Assembly: GCA_024401535.1 (NCBI GenBank)
Contig: JAKSKX010000009.1
Coordinates: 1 to 64,000, forward strand
Source: Paludibacteraceae bacterium
GTDB taxonomy: Bacteria; Bacteroidota; Bacteroidia; Bacteroidales; Paludibacteraceae
Direction: 5' to 3'
DNA: 64,000 nucleotides
The notes under the pieces are model-generated. The model had not been told where the DNA came from, searched no databases, and worked only from the letters and a program-made list of their open reading frames with translations. This document shows positions 35,681 to 42,674 of the stretch, piece by piece (position 1 is the first letter of the stretch; every line of letters begins with the position of its first letter). The position numbers and the translations under genes are program-made.

Positions 35681-37720
35681 ATGGGTAAACTGTTACGACT
35701 CTCTGCATCGTTGTTGTTGGCATCATCGATGTCTTCTTATGCAGACAATCCAATTTTTCAGACTGACTTTACTGCAGATCCTGCGCCGGTCGTTGTCGGA
35801 GACACGGTTTTTGTGTTCACTTCTCATGATGAAGATGGAGTGGATTATTTCACTATGAACCAGTGGCGAGTCTTTTCTTCTACCGATATGGTGAATTGGA
35901 CAGATAGAGGAGTGCCTATTCATAATACTGGGTTTGCTTGGGCGGACAAGGACGCAGCTTGGGCTTCACAGATGATAGAGCGAGACGGAAAGTATTATTT
36001 CTATGTCACTTCAACCAACAAAGGTCCGCGTGCTATAGGTGTTGCTGTTTCCGATAACCCTGCCGGCCCATATAGGGACGCTATAGGCAAGCCATTGGCC
36101 GGTCCGCATTGGAACTATATCGACCCGACAGTCTTTATCGACGACAACGGCCAGGCGTACGCTTATTGGGGTAATCCGACTCTTTATTGGTGCAAACTTA
36201 ATAGGGATATGGTTACAATCGACGGCAAGATTAACGAGTCCAACATGAAGGAGAAGTCCGGCCACAACTACACTGAAGGCCCTTGGATTTCAAAGCGCAA
36301 TGGTGTTTACTACATGATTTATGCCTCGCATGGAGTTCCGGAGAAGATTTCCTATGCTACAAGTAACAGTCCAGAAGGCCCGTGGACTTACAAGGGAATT
36401 ATTATGGAGGGAGGTAGAGATAATGAAGTCAACAATTTCGCCTTCACAATCCATTCCGGAGTTATTGACTTCAAGGGGCATTCATACTTTTTCTATCATA
36501 ATCAGAATTTGAAAAATGAGGAAGGTTACACAGGCGGTTTCACTCGCTCTTGTTGTGTCGAGGAGTTCTCGTATGGTGCAGACGGCTCTATTCCAAGAAT
36601 CACAGCTACAGATCTAGGCGTGAAGAATGCTGTTCATAATCTCAACCCATACGAAAGGGTAGAGGCTGAAACTAAGGCTTTCTCTCATGGACTCCGAATG
36701 GATTACTCTGACAGAAACAACGTATATGTAAAGGGGATAGATAACGGAGACTACATCAAAGTGCGTTCTGTCGATTTCGGAACCGATGGTGCGTTCAAGT
36801 TCGTTGCAAGTGTCAGAGCGGCTTCCGGCAAGGGCGGAATTATAGAGGTTCATCTTGACAAGAAGGACGGAACCAAAGTTGCGTCTATCGGTGTGGAGCC
36901 GACAGGAAACTCTTGGCGAGAGCTTGAGGCAGATATGGAAGGTGTAACAGGTGTTTATGACATCTACTTTACTTTCTATGGCCAGAACAGCGATATGTTT
37001 GAGTTCGATTACTGGTATTTCATTGATTCAGCTCATTCGACACCGCAGACGCCATATAACAGCGTGCCTGCTGCAATTCCGGGCAAGATTCAGGCGGAAG
37101 AATATGACTTGGGAGGCCCAAGAAAGGGCTTCTATGACATGGATGTCCAGAATCGTGGCGAGGCATTCAGAAATGATGGAGTCGATATCTATGAAAGTGA
37201 CGAACCGAACGGATTTGCTGTCGGCTATGCGCAGAAGGACGAATGGACTGCATATACAGTGAATGTGGAGGAGAGCAAAGTTTATGGCATCAAGGCCCGA
37301 CTTTCTACGGGCAATCCGCGCTCAGGTATCATGCTTTACCTTGATGACGAGCTGATTTCCGACACTATCAGGACTGCAGACAACAATGCTGACTGGTCTG
37401 CCTACGAAATTGCAGAGACAGAAACAACCAAGACGTTGGCTGAGGGAGAACATATCTTGAAAATAAAGATTGTCGGAGACTGGATAAACATTGATTGGGT
37501 TGAGTTCGTAGATAAATCAACAGGTCTGGAAACAGTGGCAAAAACAGTCCAGAGCGGTATATATACAGTATATGGCATCAATGGAAAAACTTTGTGCCGT
37601 TTGCGTATTGATTCCGATTCACATATACCTTCTCTGCTAAGGACAAAAGGCTTGCCGAATGGAATCTATTTGTTGAAGTCTGCGGACAATTCAGGCTCCA
37701 TGACAGTAATAGTGGAATAG
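35681..37720 (+). CDS. Secreted GH43 glycosidase with two CBM6-like modules and sorting tail
   Basis: The 679-residue protein has a signal peptide (cleavage near SYA, residues 19-21) and a five-bladed GH43 domain to about residue 320. The expected catalytic triad is Asp33 (ADPAPV), Asp148 (YIDPTVF) and Glu199 (TEGPW). Two CBM6-like modules follow (about 327-450, starting YERVEAETK, and about 467-615, ending INIDWVEF). The final 60 residues (IYTVYGINGKTLCRL...LPNGIYLLKS) look like a type IX sorting tail. GH43 enzymes attack arabinose or xylose side chains of plant polysaccharides; the exact substrate is not readable. It stands alone, without SusC/SusD genes nearby. Only a weak -7-like TATACTTG (35602-35609) lies upstream. 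Confidence 0.88.
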   Translation: MGKLLRLSASLLLASSMSSYADNPIFQTDFTADPAPVVVGDTVFVFTSHDEDGVDYFTMNQWRVFSSTDMVNWTDRGVPIHNTGFAWADKDAAWASQMIERDGKYYFYVTSTNKGPRAIGVAVSDNPAGPYRDAIGKPLAGPHWNYIDPTVFIDDNGQAYAYWGNPTLYWCKLNRDMVTIDGKINESNMKEKSGHNYTEGPWISKRNGVYYMIYASHGVPEKISYATSNSPEGPWTYKGIIMEGGRDNEVNNFAFTIHSGVIDFKGHSYFFYHNQNLKNEEGYTGGFTRSCCVEEFSYGADGSIPRITATDLGVKNAVHNLNPYERVEAETKAFSHGLRMDYSDRNNVYVKGIDNGDYIKVRSVDFGTDGAFKFVASVRAASGKGGIIEVHLDKKDGTKVASIGVEPTGNSWRELEADMEGVTGVYDIYFTFYGQNSDMFEFDYWYFIDSAHSTPQTPYNSVPAAIPGKIQAEEYDLGGPRKGFYDMDVQNRGEAFRNDGVDIYESDEPNGFAVGYAQKDEWTAYTVNVEESKVYGIKARLSTGNPRSGIMLYLDDELISDTIRTADNNADWSAYEIAETETTKTLAEGEHILKIKIVGDWINIDWVEFVDKSTGLETVAKTVQSGIYTVYGINGKTLCRLRIDSDSHIPSLLRTKGLPNGIYLLKSADNSGSMTVIVE

Positions 37721-37741
37721 ATATCGGACTTTCTTAATTTT

Positions 37742-37775
37742 AAGGGAGCGGATAGTTGACTTCGCTCCCTTTTAG
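37742..37775 (+). terminator. Terminator of the GH43 gene
   Basis: AAGGGAGCG (37742-37750) pairs with CGCTCCCTT (37763-37771), followed by TTAGTTT. Confidence 0.75.
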
Positions 37776-37866
37776 TTTAAGACGTCATCAAAACTGCATA
37801 AATTGCGAATACTTATACCATAATTGTAAAAATAATTATAAATGCTTCAAAAAATAGTCTCTGTTT

Positions 37867-37897
37867 TTTGCGTTTTGCTGAAATAACAGTAATTTTG
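37867..37897 (+). promoter_or_regulatory. Promoter of the 38030 gene
   Basis: TTTG (37867-37870), 19 bases and TAATTTTG (37890-37897) match the Bacteroidetes consensus exactly. The leader is about 125 bases and holds a hairpin TTGATTGG/CCAATCAA (37949-37956 with 37970-37977). The rest of the 309-base gap has no gene. Confidence 0.75.
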
Positions 37898-38029
37898 CAC
37901 AACTATCATGTAAATTGTCATTTTATTAGGATCGTAAACTACTAGGTTTTGATTGGATAGTTATTTTGGCCAATCAAGGCAAGTGGCACATAAAGGTAAA
38001 AAATAGGAAATTTAATAGCGTTTAACATC

Positions 38030-38887
38030 ATGGTGAAGAAATCGGTATTTTTGGCAATGTCTCTATTTGTAGGGATGTCGTCTTATAGTGCAAATAAGGC
38101 TACAGCTAAGAGTTCGGTAATCGAAACTAAAACATATACAATCGGTACAACATCGTTCAAGATGATTGCTGTGGAAGGTGGTTCATTCCTGATGGGTTCT
38201 CAGGAAGTTGACAAGACAGCACCTAATTACGATGTTGAGTCAGAGATTGACGAGCGTCCTGTCCACAAGGTCACTCTTTCTTCCTATGCTATAGGAGAGA
38301 CAGAGGTCACTCAGGCTATGTGGGCGTCTGTAGGAATGCGTACAAGTCGCTTTACTGAGGAGTATGGTGTTGGCGCGAACTATCCGGTTTACAATATCAG
38401 CTACATCGAGGCGCAGACGTTTGTGGACAGTTTGAACGCCAAACTTCACAGAAGTCATCAGCTGCCTTCGGATTTGATGTTTGCTTTGCCTACTGAAGCT
38501 CAGTGGGAGTTTGCTGCAAGAGGCGGAAAAAAGAGCAAGTGGACATTGTATGCAGGAAGTAGAGAGCTGTCGGACGTTGGTTGGTTCAGAAAAGAGGAGG
38601 AGGGACTCCAGCCAGTGAAGACTAAGAAGCCAAACGAGCTCGGAATATATGACATGTCAGGTAATGTATATGAGTGGTGTTATGACCGCTACAATGCTTT
38701 CTATTTCAAGGAATGTGCAAACGCAGTTGATCCTAAGGGACCTGAAAAGGGAAGTCTTCGTACTATGCGAGGAGGAAGCTGGTATTACGAAGCTCCTTTG
38801 TGTCGAGTAACAAACCGTTACGCAAGTTTGCCTTCGTTCGGTAGTGCAGATTGCGGTATGCGCATTGCTTTGGTGAGAGAGAAATAA
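38030..38887 (+). CDS. Secreted formylglycine-generating-enzyme-fold (SUMF1) protein
   Basis: The 285-residue protein has a signal peptide and the FGE-sulfatase fold: GGSFLMGSQE, RPVHKVTLSSYAIGETEVTQ, LPTEAQWEFAARGG, GIYDMSGNVYEWCYD and TMRGGSWYYEAPLCR. The paired Cys needed for sulfatase activation is not present at the C-terminal end (LCRVTNRYAS holds one), so catalysis by the FGE route is unlikely. In this phylum, SUMF1-fold proteins include gliding and secretion components (GldJ, GldK) and many others. The long structured leader suggests its own regulation. Confidence 0.75.
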   Translation: MVKKSVFLAMSLFVGMSSYSANKATAKSSVIETKTYTIGTTSFKMIAVEGGSFLMGSQEVDKTAPNYDVESEIDERPVHKVTLSSYAIGETEVTQAMWASVGMRTSRFTEEYGVGANYPVYNISYIEAQTFVDSLNAKLHRSHQLPSDLMFALPTEAQWEFAARGGKKSKWTLYAGSRELSDVGWFRKEEEGLQPVKTKKPNELGIYDMSGNVYEWCYDRYNAFYFKECANAVDPKGPEKGSLRTMRGGSWYYEAPLCRVTNRYASLPSFGSADCGMRIALVREK

Positions 38888-38924
38888 CAGAATTGCCCCT
38901 TGTGGGTGTGTCTCGATACAAAAT

Positions 38925-38966
38925 AAAGAAGTCACGGCTAGTCTTAATAGTCGTGACTTCTTTGTT
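38925..38966. terminator. Two-way terminator between convergent genes
   Basis: AAAGAAGTCACGGCTA (38925-38940) pairs with TAGTCGTGACTTCTTT (38948-38963, one G-T pair). T-rich sequence on both sides suits the genes at 38030 and 38984. Confidence 0.8.
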
Positions 38967-38983
38967 TGTGATTCTCGATAGAG

Positions 38984-39475
38984 TTATTTCTCGTGTTCTA
39001 GTTCCTTTCCGCTGTTGAGTTTCCAGCTCCCATTATCAAGGGTGTATCCATAGAAATGTGTGCATTTGTTTTGATTGCCAGCCTTTATTGTAACTTCGAC
39101 ATTAAGGAAATTTGTGAATTCTCCTTGTTTGTCTGGAGATATTGCTCTCATGTAGTGGGTGGATAGCAATGCGTACTTCTTTGAAGTGTTCTTTCGTGTG
39201 AGTTTGATTTTGTGGTTATTGGCTTTCTTTGTCTGTTCCTTCAAGGCCTTTTTGTTGAAGGTCTTGTCGTAATGTAGTAGAATTGTTTTTGTCAAGTGCT
39301 TGCAAACTGTGTCTTTGTCTATTTGTTCGATTAGTGAAGCCTGGACTTCGTTTATAGGTTGTACAGTCTGTTGTCTTGTTTTGAAGTAGCTTGACATTTC
39401 TCCGAGAGTAGTTTGAGGGAAACAAAATGCAACTGCTGAAACAAAAGAACAGGATAATAGTCTTAGATGTTTCAT
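38984..39475 (-). CDS. Hypothetical secreted protein
   Basis: The start at 39475 (MKHLRLLSCSFVSAVAFCFP) gives 163 residues with a signal peptide; an open frame continues upstream into tRNA sequence and is not used. The mature part is Lys-rich and ends with CTHFYGYTLDNGSWKLNSGK, resembling the last strands of a small beta-rich domain. I do not recognise the family. The gene starts 29 bases after the tRNA-Leu terminator and no promoter of its own is clear. Confidence 0.55.
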   Translation of the reverse strand: MKHLRLLSCSFVSAVAFCFPQTTLGEMSSYFKTRQQTVQPINEVQASLIEQIDKDTVCKHLTKTILLHYDKTFNKKALKEQTKKANNHKIKLTRKNTSKKYALLSTHYMRAISPDKQGEFTNFLNVEVTIKAGNQNKCTHFYGYTLDNGSWKLNSGKELEHEK

Positions 39476-39503
39476 GTAAGTTTGAGAATTAGAGTAAAAC
39501 AAA

Positions 39504-39531
39504 AAAGGTTTGAAGAAACCTTCAAACCTTT
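39504..39531 (-). terminator. Terminator of tRNA-Leu
   Basis: A perfect 12-bp stem (AAAGGTTTGAAG at 39504-39515 with 39520-39531) has a run of Ts after it on the minus strand, directly beyond the tRNA 3' end. Confidence 0.8.
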
Positions 39532-39532
39532 G

Positions 39533-39614
39533 TGCGGATGACGGGACTCGAACCCACACACCTCTCAGTACTAGATCCTAAGTCTAGCGCGGCTACCAAT
39601 TACGCCACATCCGC
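39533..39614 (-). tRNA. tRNA-Leu (anticodon UAG)
   Basis: On the minus strand the 82-base gene has a 7-bp acceptor stem (GCGGATG with CATCCGC), an anticodon stem CTAGA/TCTAG around CTTAGGA giving anticodon TAG, a long type II variable arm and the TTCGAGTC T loop. The CCA end is not encoded. The gene lies between its own promoter and terminator. Confidence 0.95.
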
Positions 39615-39652
39615 ATTGCAAATCTTGTGTGCTTTATTTCTCGATTGCGATG

Positions 39653-39683
39653 CAAAATTAGTGTGTTTCCAGATACTGACAAA
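39653..39683 (-). promoter_or_regulatory. Promoter of tRNA-Leu
   Basis: On the minus strand TTTG (39680-39683), 19 bases and TAATTTTG (39653-39660) match the consensus exactly, about 40 bases before the mature tRNA 5' end. Confidence 0.8.
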
Positions 39684-39742
39684 ACTTTTGAGAGACTTTT
39701 TTTGAAAAATTTTCTTAAAATACTGATTTATAGAATTATAAT

Positions 39743-40057
39743 TTAGTAGTCCATCAAGTACTTTTTCAGGTCAACTTTCATGTTTCTGACAACAACGCCT
39801 TCAGCCTCGAGCCTTTCCTTTTGGACAAGAGGGCCGCCCATTCCAAAATTCTCTGCCAGTTTGCCTTGGGCGTTTACGACTCTATGACATGGATAGGTTT
39901 TCCAGTCTTCGTTTTTGTGGAGAGCGTTGCCAACAGCTCGAGCCAGTCTCTGGTCTCCCAGCATTCTTGCTATGATTCCATAGGTTGCCACTTTGCCCAT
40001 AGGTATGTCCTGCAGAGTTTCAAGAACACGCAAAGTAAAGTTCGACATTCTTGCCAT
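39743..40057 (-). CDS. MGMT-family DNA alkyltransferase-like protein
   Basis: The 104-residue protein (start MARMSNFTLRVLE at 40057; an ATG at 40048 is an alternative) consists only of the DNA-binding domain of O6-alkylguanine-DNA alkyltransferases. It has GKVATYGIIARMLG, the arginine-finger helix RLARAVGNAL and the active motif PCHRVV with Cys57. Alkyltransferase-like proteins of this size usually carry Trp or Ala instead of Cys, so this one may still accept alkyl groups. It follows the nucleotidyltransferase gene by 17 bases and is probably cotranscribed. Confidence 0.85.
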   Translation of the reverse strand: MARMSNFTLRVLETLQDIPMGKVATYGIIARMLGDQRLARAVGNALHKNEDWKTYPCHRVVNAQGKLAENFGMGGPLVQKERLEAEGVVVRNMKVDLKKYLMDY

Positions 40058-40074
40058 GATGTGTGACTGTGTAC

Positions 40075-40806
40075 TTATTTGAACACTTGTTCCGCTTGAG
40101 CTATAGTTTCTATTTTGCCGCAGTCGAATACAACGCCTTCTGTCTGGTATATGGAAACCTTTTCCTTTCTGCAAAGGTCAAGGTAGAAGTCTATTACAGA
40201 GAATTTTGCTCCAAATTTGTCCGAATACTCCTTAAGGTATGGGAATATGTTCGGGTTGAGGATGTGTATTCCAGAGAATGAGAATGGCTGCATGTTTGCT
40301 CTCTCTTGGTCTGTAAAGTCTGGTTTCCTTGCTCCGTTTGTAGTGTTTTCCCATGCGTTGAGGGTCCCGTCTATAGCAAGAAGATGTCTTGAACTATTTC
40401 TTGTGTTGCATATTAGCGTAGCGATGGCACCGCTACATATATGCGATTCCAATGCTTCATTAAGGTTTATCGTTGACATGATGTCAACATTATGCACAAG
40501 CACAGGCTCGTCACCGTTCAAGAATTCTGCTGCATGATTTAACGCTCCGCCAGTGTCAAGAAGCAGGTCGGATTCGTCGGAGATATAGGTAGGCACGCCG
40601 TAATTTCTGTTTGCAACATATTCCTTCATCAAGTCCGAGAAGTGATGTACGTTTATCGTGATTGATGTTGCTCCGGCTTTTTTTACCACATCGACAGCAT
40701 GGTCCAACAGAGTCTTTCCGTTAACTTCTACAAGTGCCTTGGGTTTGTTGTCTGTCAGCGGTCTAAGTCTTGTGCCAAGTCCCGCTGCTAATATAAATGC
40801 TTTCAT
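40075..40806 (-). CDS. Sugar-phosphate nucleotidyltransferase, MurU-like
   Basis: The 243-residue protein starts at 40806 (MKAFILAAGLGTRLRPLT), downstream of a good -7 element. It has the nucleotide-binding GLGTRLRPLT loop, KPKALVEVNGKTLLDHA and VLVHNVDIM with the metal-binding Asp. Length and sequence fit the MurU-type enzymes that make UDP-N-acetylmuramic acid in cell-wall recycling, a pathway known in Bacteroidetes. Other NDP-sugar pyrophosphorylases are possible, and the usual partner kinase gene amgK is not adjacent. Confidence 0.75.
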   Translation of the reverse strand: MKAFILAAGLGTRLRPLTDNKPKALVEVNGKTLLDHAVDVVKKAGATSITINVHHFSDLMKEYVANRNYGVPTYISDESDLLLDTGGALNHAAEFLNGDEPVLVHNVDIMSTINLNEALESHICSGAIATLICNTRNSSRHLLAIDGTLNAWENTTNGARKPDFTDQERANMQPFSFSGIHILNPNIFPYLKEYSDKFGAKFSVIDFYLDLCRKEKVSIYQTEGVVFDCGKIETIAQAEQVFK

Positions 40807-40828
40807 AAATGTTCTGATTATTATGTTG

Positions 40829-40836
40829 CAAAGGTA
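40829..40836 (-). promoter_or_regulatory. -7 promoter element of the nucleotidyltransferase gene
   Basis: CAAAGGTA on the + strand reads TACCTTTG on the minus strand and lies 22 bases before the ATG at 40806. Confidence 0.6.
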
Positions 40837-40909
40837 AGACATATCGTTGAAAGATGTATTGTTTTTTTACCCTTTTGGGAAAAGGGAACTACATTATTAC
40901 TGAAAATGT

Positions 40910-40939
40910 TTTGAGATTTATGATTATTATTTACCTTTG
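40910..40939 (+). promoter_or_regulatory. Promoter of the 41016 gene
   Basis: TTTG (40910-40913) and TACCTTTG (40932-40939) are 18 bases apart. The expected start near 40946 excludes the upstream part of the open frame and supports the ATG at 41016. Confidence 0.65.
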
Positions 40940-41015
40940 CAAGCGGAGTCTTGCTTTTCATGGGATTCCAGATTTTAGATTTTTGATAGATATAGAACAT
41001 AATTTTTTAGTTGCA

Positions 41016-41477
41016 ATGAAAAGATTTTTTTGTTTGGTTACTCTGTTTTTCACTGTTGCAATGTGTTCATTTGCAGTGTCCGGCATAATAGGTATCAAGG
41101 CGGACAACAGCAAAAGTTCCTTTGTGTTGTCATCGGTTATGAATATCAAGGTGGTTGATAACGGAGGCGTTTCTATGCAGGTTAACAGCAAGGACGGCAG
41201 TTCTGCAGACGGATTCAAGACTATTGTTTTTTCTGACGCTGTGGAGACAGGAACAATCACTGACATGTCAAATGCTAACATAGCAGTTTATCCGAATCCG
41301 GTAGAGAAGATAATCTATGTTACAGGCTTGGAGAACGATGCTGATTTAAGGATTGTCAACATGGACGGACAGGTGGTCAAGTCTGCAAGTGCGCAAAGCA
41401 TAGAGGTTGAAGACTTGGAGTCTGGCATGTATGTGTTGAGCATAAACGGCAAGGTTGTAAAGTTCATCAAGAAGTAA
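41016..41477 (+). CDS. Small secreted protein with type IX sorting domain
   Basis: The 153-residue protein has a signal peptide (MKRFFCLVTLFFTVAMCSFA), a mature part of only about 60 residues and a complete type A sorting domain: VYPNPVEKIIYVTG, LRIVNMDGQVVKS and SGMYVLSINGKVVKFIKK. Type IX cargo with so small a passenger may be a protein whose mature part works as a peptide or adaptor. The signature VYPNPV is strong, so export by the type IX route is likely. Function unknown. Confidence 0.85.
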   Translation: MKRFFCLVTLFFTVAMCSFAVSGIIGIKADNSKSSFVLSSVMNIKVVDNGGVSMQVNSKDGSSADGFKTIVFSDAVETGTITDMSNANIAVYPNPVEKIIYVTGLENDADLRIVNMDGQVVKSASAQSIEVEDLESGMYVLSINGKVVKFIKK

Positions 41478-41501
41478 AGAAATATATTACATATAAAAAG
41501 C

Positions 41502-41540
41502 AAACGGCTCGAGGCGTCACGCACCGAGCCGTTCTTTATT
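41502..41540. terminator. Terminator after the type IX cargo gene
   Basis: AACGGCTCG (41503-41511) pairs with CGAGCCGTT (41525-41533), followed by CTTTATT. The minus side is also T-rich, so it can serve the convergent gene at 41592. Confidence 0.8.
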
Positions 41541-41591
41541 ATGTGGGTTGATACGTATATCAAAAGTTTTCAAAAGAAACCGATGATGTTT

Positions 41592-42191
41592 TTAGTTCAC
41601 GCACCTCAAATAGTCACAGTTCAAATGCTTTAGTTCGGACAATTCCCTCTGTAACTTCTGTTTTACGGGAACAAGAGAAGGATTGAAGATTATGATTGTT
41701 CTGTTGGCGTATTCCAGCAAGTCGTCTATCTGTTCCACACAGTCTATTGCATAGTCGGTGATTTGGTTGTAGATTAATTCCTTCATTTTAGCGATGTCGC
41801 TAAAAATCTCGCTAATTCTGACTTCCTCCTCCCTCTTGAACAGCAACTGGTTCTTTGCGCTCAAGTCTTGGTGGTTTCCCATAAGGTATCTTTCAAACGA
41901 AGACATTCGCTTGGGAAACACGTGGTGTGTGACGTGCCATGCGTTACAGCTGTCGCAATAATAGGCTCTTATAGGTCTGAAACCATCCTCGTCAACAATG
42001 TCTGCCCCGTTGTAAAGAAGGAACCTTTCGGCTTCCTCTTTTGTTTCAAACTTTGCCTTTGTCCTTCCGCAGTCGGGACACATGTACTTCTTGATTTTCG
42101 AAGGCTTCAAGTACATGTCTCGGTCAAATTCAGAGAATGAGTTGTGTCTGCTCTTGCTGACCATACTTAGTGATTTCTTCTTGTTAAGCAT
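41592..42191 (-). CDS. Zinc-ribbon protein, function unknown
   Basis: The 199-residue protein has CPDC (38-41) and CDSC (79-82), with His86 and several more His, spaced by FETKEEAERFLLYNGADI. This looks like a zinc ribbon of the kind found in small phage and plasmid proteins. The rest is helical and charged, with no signal peptide. A TAATTTCG (42233-42240, minus strand) may be a near-consensus -7 element. Family not recognised. Confidence 0.55.
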   Translation of the reverse strand: MLNKKKSLSMVSKSRHNSFSEFDRDMYLKPSKIKKYMCPDCGRTKAKFETKEEAERFLLYNGADIVDEDGFRPIRAYYCDSCNAWHVTHHVFPKRMSSFERYLMGNHQDLSAKNQLLFKREEEVRISEIFSDIAKMKELIYNQITDYAIDCVEQIDDLLEYANRTIIIFNPSLVPVKQKLQRELSELKHLNCDYLRCVN

Positions 42192-42594
42192 AATTCTAAA
42201 GTTTAAAAGTTAAACATGTTGGATAATGGTGGCGAAATTATAGTCCAGGTCGGAAAATTTCGTGTATTTGGTAAGGAAAAACGTCAATTTTTTTGTTTTT
42301 TTTTGATCAAATGTGAATGAAGGAGCTTGTGTAAAGCGTATTCTCTTTTTGTAGTGGAGAATGTGGACCGCTGCGTTTTGTTAATGCATTACAGAAGCTG
42401 CCCAGTTCACAAATGCAGTTCATTATTTTCTTAATACAGATGTTTAGACTAGTTCTGTAAACTTCAAAAAATGTCATGATTGACTTGAGGAACGAAAAAT
42501 AAAATAATAATTTCAAGCTCGTTTAACTAACCTTAAAAAAGGCGATTGGATTTATTTTTGACAGACATCTTATATTTATCTAAAAAGAAAATCT
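42192..42594. other. AT-rich intergenic region between divergent genes
   Basis: Apart from the possible -7 element at 42233-42240 and a TTCTC/GAGAA hairpin near 42340-42361, nothing was recognised. A 69-codon minus-strand frame here is not convincing. Confidence 0.4.
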
Positions 42595-42602
42595 TATCTT
42601 TG
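42595..42602 (+). promoter_or_regulatory. -7 promoter element of the PpiC-SurA-OstA operon
   Basis: TATCTTTG lies 73 bases before the ATG at 42675. It is the only good TAnnTTTG match in front of the operon. Confidence 0.55.
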
Positions 42603-42674
42603 CATCGGAAACTCTAATTGTATCTAATTAAAAGGGGAGTTTTGACAAACTTAACAAGAATTATATCAAAAAAT

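Noticed and set aside
39476-39559. N-terminal extension of the 38984 gene (MWVRVPSSAQ...)
   Set aside because: This part is translated from tRNA-Leu and its terminator; the signal peptide starts at 39475.
39533-39614. tRNA-Leu as an integration site of a mobile island
   Set aside because: No integrase gene and no duplicated tRNA 3' end were seen nearby.
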